A stretch of DNA of 43,495 nt from assembly GCA_964510525.1 (NCBI GenBank), contig CAZECE010000158.1:1-43495 (forward strand), read 5' to 3'. The stretch comes from CAZECE01 sp964510525 (GTDB taxonomy: Bacteria > Pseudomonadota > Gammaproteobacteria > Pseudomonadales > JANQJO01). Made by a program: the position numbers and the translations under genes. Under the pieces are notes generated by a model. The model did no database searches, was not told where the DNA came from, and was given only the letters and a program-made list of their open reading frames with translations. This document shows positions 42,080 through 43,495 of this stretch, piece by piece; positions within the stretch are counted from its first letter, which is position 1, and the number at the start of each line of letters is the position of its first letter.

Positions 42080-42624
42080 CACAGCCCAAGCATGCGTCTT
42101 AAGGTCGCATCTTTATTGATAAAATGATGTTTCAATCCTGCAATCCCATGAAATAATGCCAAAAACACCAGCGCATGGGCCAGCGTATCATGAAGGTCAC
42201 CCGCAATATCTTCTTGCTGCTCAATAGAAAAGGGCAGTGCCGGGAGAGTAAACAGGCCAAAGATGTCAATGCCTTGACCTTTAGCCGTTGAAATCAAATA
42301 CCCACTGAGCGTAGTCAGTAAAATCAAAATATACAAAATTTTGTGCACCACCCAAGACGCTCTGATCTCCCACACTTTCAAACTGGCGATTGGGCTCGGT
42401 AAGCCGACATTGAAATGCCAAAGGATTCGAAGCAATAACAGTGTGAATACTATGAACCCTATACTTTTGTGTAATGCCGGAAAGGTCCGATAATTAGGAT
42501 CGTAATAGGTGAGATCCACCATGTAATCGCCTAAAAAAAACAACCCGACAATCAATACGGCCATGCTCCAGTGAAGCAGGATGGTCATTAAACCGTATTG
42601 ACTCGGGCTGTTTTTGATGTGCAT
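42079..42624 (-). CDS. Cytochrome b561 family protein (YceJ/YodB-like)
   Basis: 181 residues, four membrane helices with paired histidines: His18 (LLHWSMA), a His in PALHKSIGF, one in VVHKILYIL and a cluster in the last helix (HALVFLALFHGIAGLKHHF). These are the ligands for two b-type haems. The family transfers electrons between quinones and acceptors such as superoxide. It follows yceI by 13 bp, the conserved yceI-yceJ arrangement, and overlaps the small EamA gene. No soluble domain is attached. Confidence 0.9.
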   Translation of the reverse strand: MHIKNSPSQYGLMTILLHWSMAVLIVGLFFLGDYMVDLTYYDPNYRTFPALHKSIGFIVFTLLLLRILWHFNVGLPSPIASLKVWEIRASWVVHKILYILILLTTLSGYLISTAKGQGIDIFGLFTLPALPFSIEQQEDIAGDLHDTLAHALVFLALFHGIAGLKHHFINKDATLRRMLGL

Positions 42625-42637
42625 CCGCGGTAACGCG

Positions 42638-43243
42638 TTACTTCTTTAAGCTGTCTTGCTTGTCTAATTGACGAATGCCTTCGATGGATAAAAAGACTTC
42701 AGCCGTGGTGGAAGCGGGCCCTAGGTTGTAATCAATGCCAAAATCTTTGAGGGACAAGGTTGTGCGGCCTTCAAAACCTTGTCGGTAGCCGCCCCATGGG
42801 TCCGCGCCACCGCCGATGTATTCGACATCAATGATCACGTCTTTGCTGATGCCTTTTAACGTCAGGGTGCCGGTCAGTTCGGCGGTCTCATCACCGGTCA
42901 TTTTGACGGACTTGCTTTCAAAAGTGGCTTTGGGAAATTTATCAACGTCGAAAAAGTCTTCGTTTTTAAGGTGTTTGTCGCGCTCTGCATGGTTGGAGTT
43001 CAAGCTGGCCATATCGATTTCGACAGAAATGGCGGTGTCTTCGGGTTTGGCTTTATCAAACTGAAACTGGCCATCGAACTGATCAAAACGACCCCATAGC
43101 CAACTGTAGCCGAGATGCTTGATGCGAAATTGAATGAACGCATGCGCGCCTTCAACGTCGATTTTGTATTGAGACGCACTGACCATTCCTGAAATGCCCA
43201 GTAACAAACAGCCGATTAGGCCGGTTTTAAGCCGTTTATTCAT
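42638..43243 (-). CDS. yceI: YceI family periplasmic protein
   Basis: 201 residues. Signal peptide 1-23 (MNKRLKTGLIGCLLLGISGM, ending VSA). The lipocalin-like YceI barrel begins QYKIDVEGAHAFIQFRIKHLGYSWLWGRFDQFDGQFQFD and continues through VEIDMASLNSNHAERDKHLKNEDFFDVDKFP, LTGTLTLKGISKDVIIDVEY and GRTTLSLKDFGI. Such proteins bind polyisoprenoid or amide lipids in the periplasm. Just upstream (43249-43260) AGGAGG-like sequence serves as ribosome binding site. First gene of the yceI-b561-EamA operon, divergent from yceH. Confidence 0.93.
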   Translation of the reverse strand: MNKRLKTGLIGCLLLGISGMVSASQYKIDVEGAHAFIQFRIKHLGYSWLWGRFDQFDGQFQFDKAKPEDTAISVEIDMASLNSNHAERDKHLKNEDFFDVDKFPKATFESKSVKMTGDETAELTGTLTLKGISKDVIIDVEYIGGGADPWGGYRQGFEGRTTLSLKDFGIDYNLGPASTTAEVFLSIEGIRQLDKQDSLKK

Positions 43244-43366
43244 GTGGTTTAACCTCCTGATAAGATAATCATTAAGTGCTGGTATTCTTTCGTATAGCTT
43301 CTAAAATTACAACTGTTGAACGGGACCAATAGAGGCCCAATTGAAGAATCACTGGAGAATAAACGC

Positions 43367-43495
43367 TTGAAACACAAACTGTCTGTCATTGAGGCTCGAA
43401 TCATTGGCGTGCTGTTAGAAAAAGAAGTCGCCACGCCGGACGTATACCCGATGACGTTAAACGCTTTAACCAATGCCTGTAATCAGAAAAGCAGT
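43367..43495 (+). CDS. yceH: YceH family protein (DUF480), N-terminal part
   Basis: The last 129 bases code 43 residues in an open frame up to the window end: LSVIEARIIGVLLEKEVATPDVYPMTLNALTNACNQKSS. This is the first winged helix of YceH/DUF480 proteins. The start is TTG at 43367 with GGAG 9 bp upstream. It is divergent from yceI, which is usual in gammaproteobacteria. Function unknown; the fold is DNA-binding-like. Incomplete at the window edge. Confidence 0.9.
   Translation, partial: MKHKLSVIEARIIGVLLEKEVATPDVYPMTLNALTNACNQKSS

Noticed and set aside
43249..43473. Minus-strand ORF at the window end
   Set aside because: Antisense to the clear YceH coding start and overlapping the yceI control region.

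Overview
The window is chromosomal DNA of a Gammaproteobacterium, most likely a marine Oceanospirillales-type organism. The evidence is a set of gammaproteobacterial housekeeping proteins (GlnS, LpxH, PurN, PpiB, YaaA, MiaE, MlaA, YceI/YceH, class I fumarase) and a glucosylglycerate compatible-solute operon. No tRNA, rRNA, CRISPR array or complete insertion sequence was seen. The genus is an inference and is not certain.

Layout. 1-1328: end of an acyl-CoA ligase and an overlapping KAS III-type ketosynthase. 1525-4393: a copper-type bufferin operon (Cys-rich EGKCG precursor, MNIO enzyme BufB, partner BufC, DoxX membrane protein). 4429-11385: mostly minus-strand genes (PilZ, YaaA, CPBP protease, a lipoprotein, DUF3108, PurN, LpxH, PpiB), with MlaA on the plus strand. 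11521-19465: plus-strand glnS, class I fumarase, a CheY/CheC/diguanylate cyclase trio, a NeuB-like synthase, a GT2 enzyme and MiaE. 19485-20935: dispersed palindromic repeats and a glycosyltransferase.

20936-35320 is the unusual part. It holds a small Ser/Asp/Glu-rich gene broken by one stop codon, a 4153-residue secreted Cys-rich multidomain protein, and directly upstream on the same strand a compact 340-residue YMDD reverse transcriptase. The giant protein carries repeated Cys-pair modules, then an Asp-rich thrombospondin-3-like region, then a GlyGly-CTERM-like anchor. The anchor joins, through a run of nine A residues, to a second signal-peptide-like segment and an outer-membrane beta-barrel. 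Sampled codon use is very unlike the neighbouring genes at the 5' end (next to the RT gene) and becomes host-like at the 3' end. Near-identical 30-bp direct repeats lie on both sides of the region. I regard the RT plus giant surface protein pair as the best candidate for an undescribed system. A role for the RT in diversifying or copying the giant gene is a hypothesis only.

35689-39714: an operon for making and breaking glucosylglycerate (phosphatase, synthase, GH13_18 phosphorylase), followed by a membrane-anchored protein of unknown function. 41228-41728: nested intergenic repeats. 41729-43243: minus-strand yceI, cytochrome b561 and a four-helix EamA-type protein. 43367 to the end: the start of yceH.
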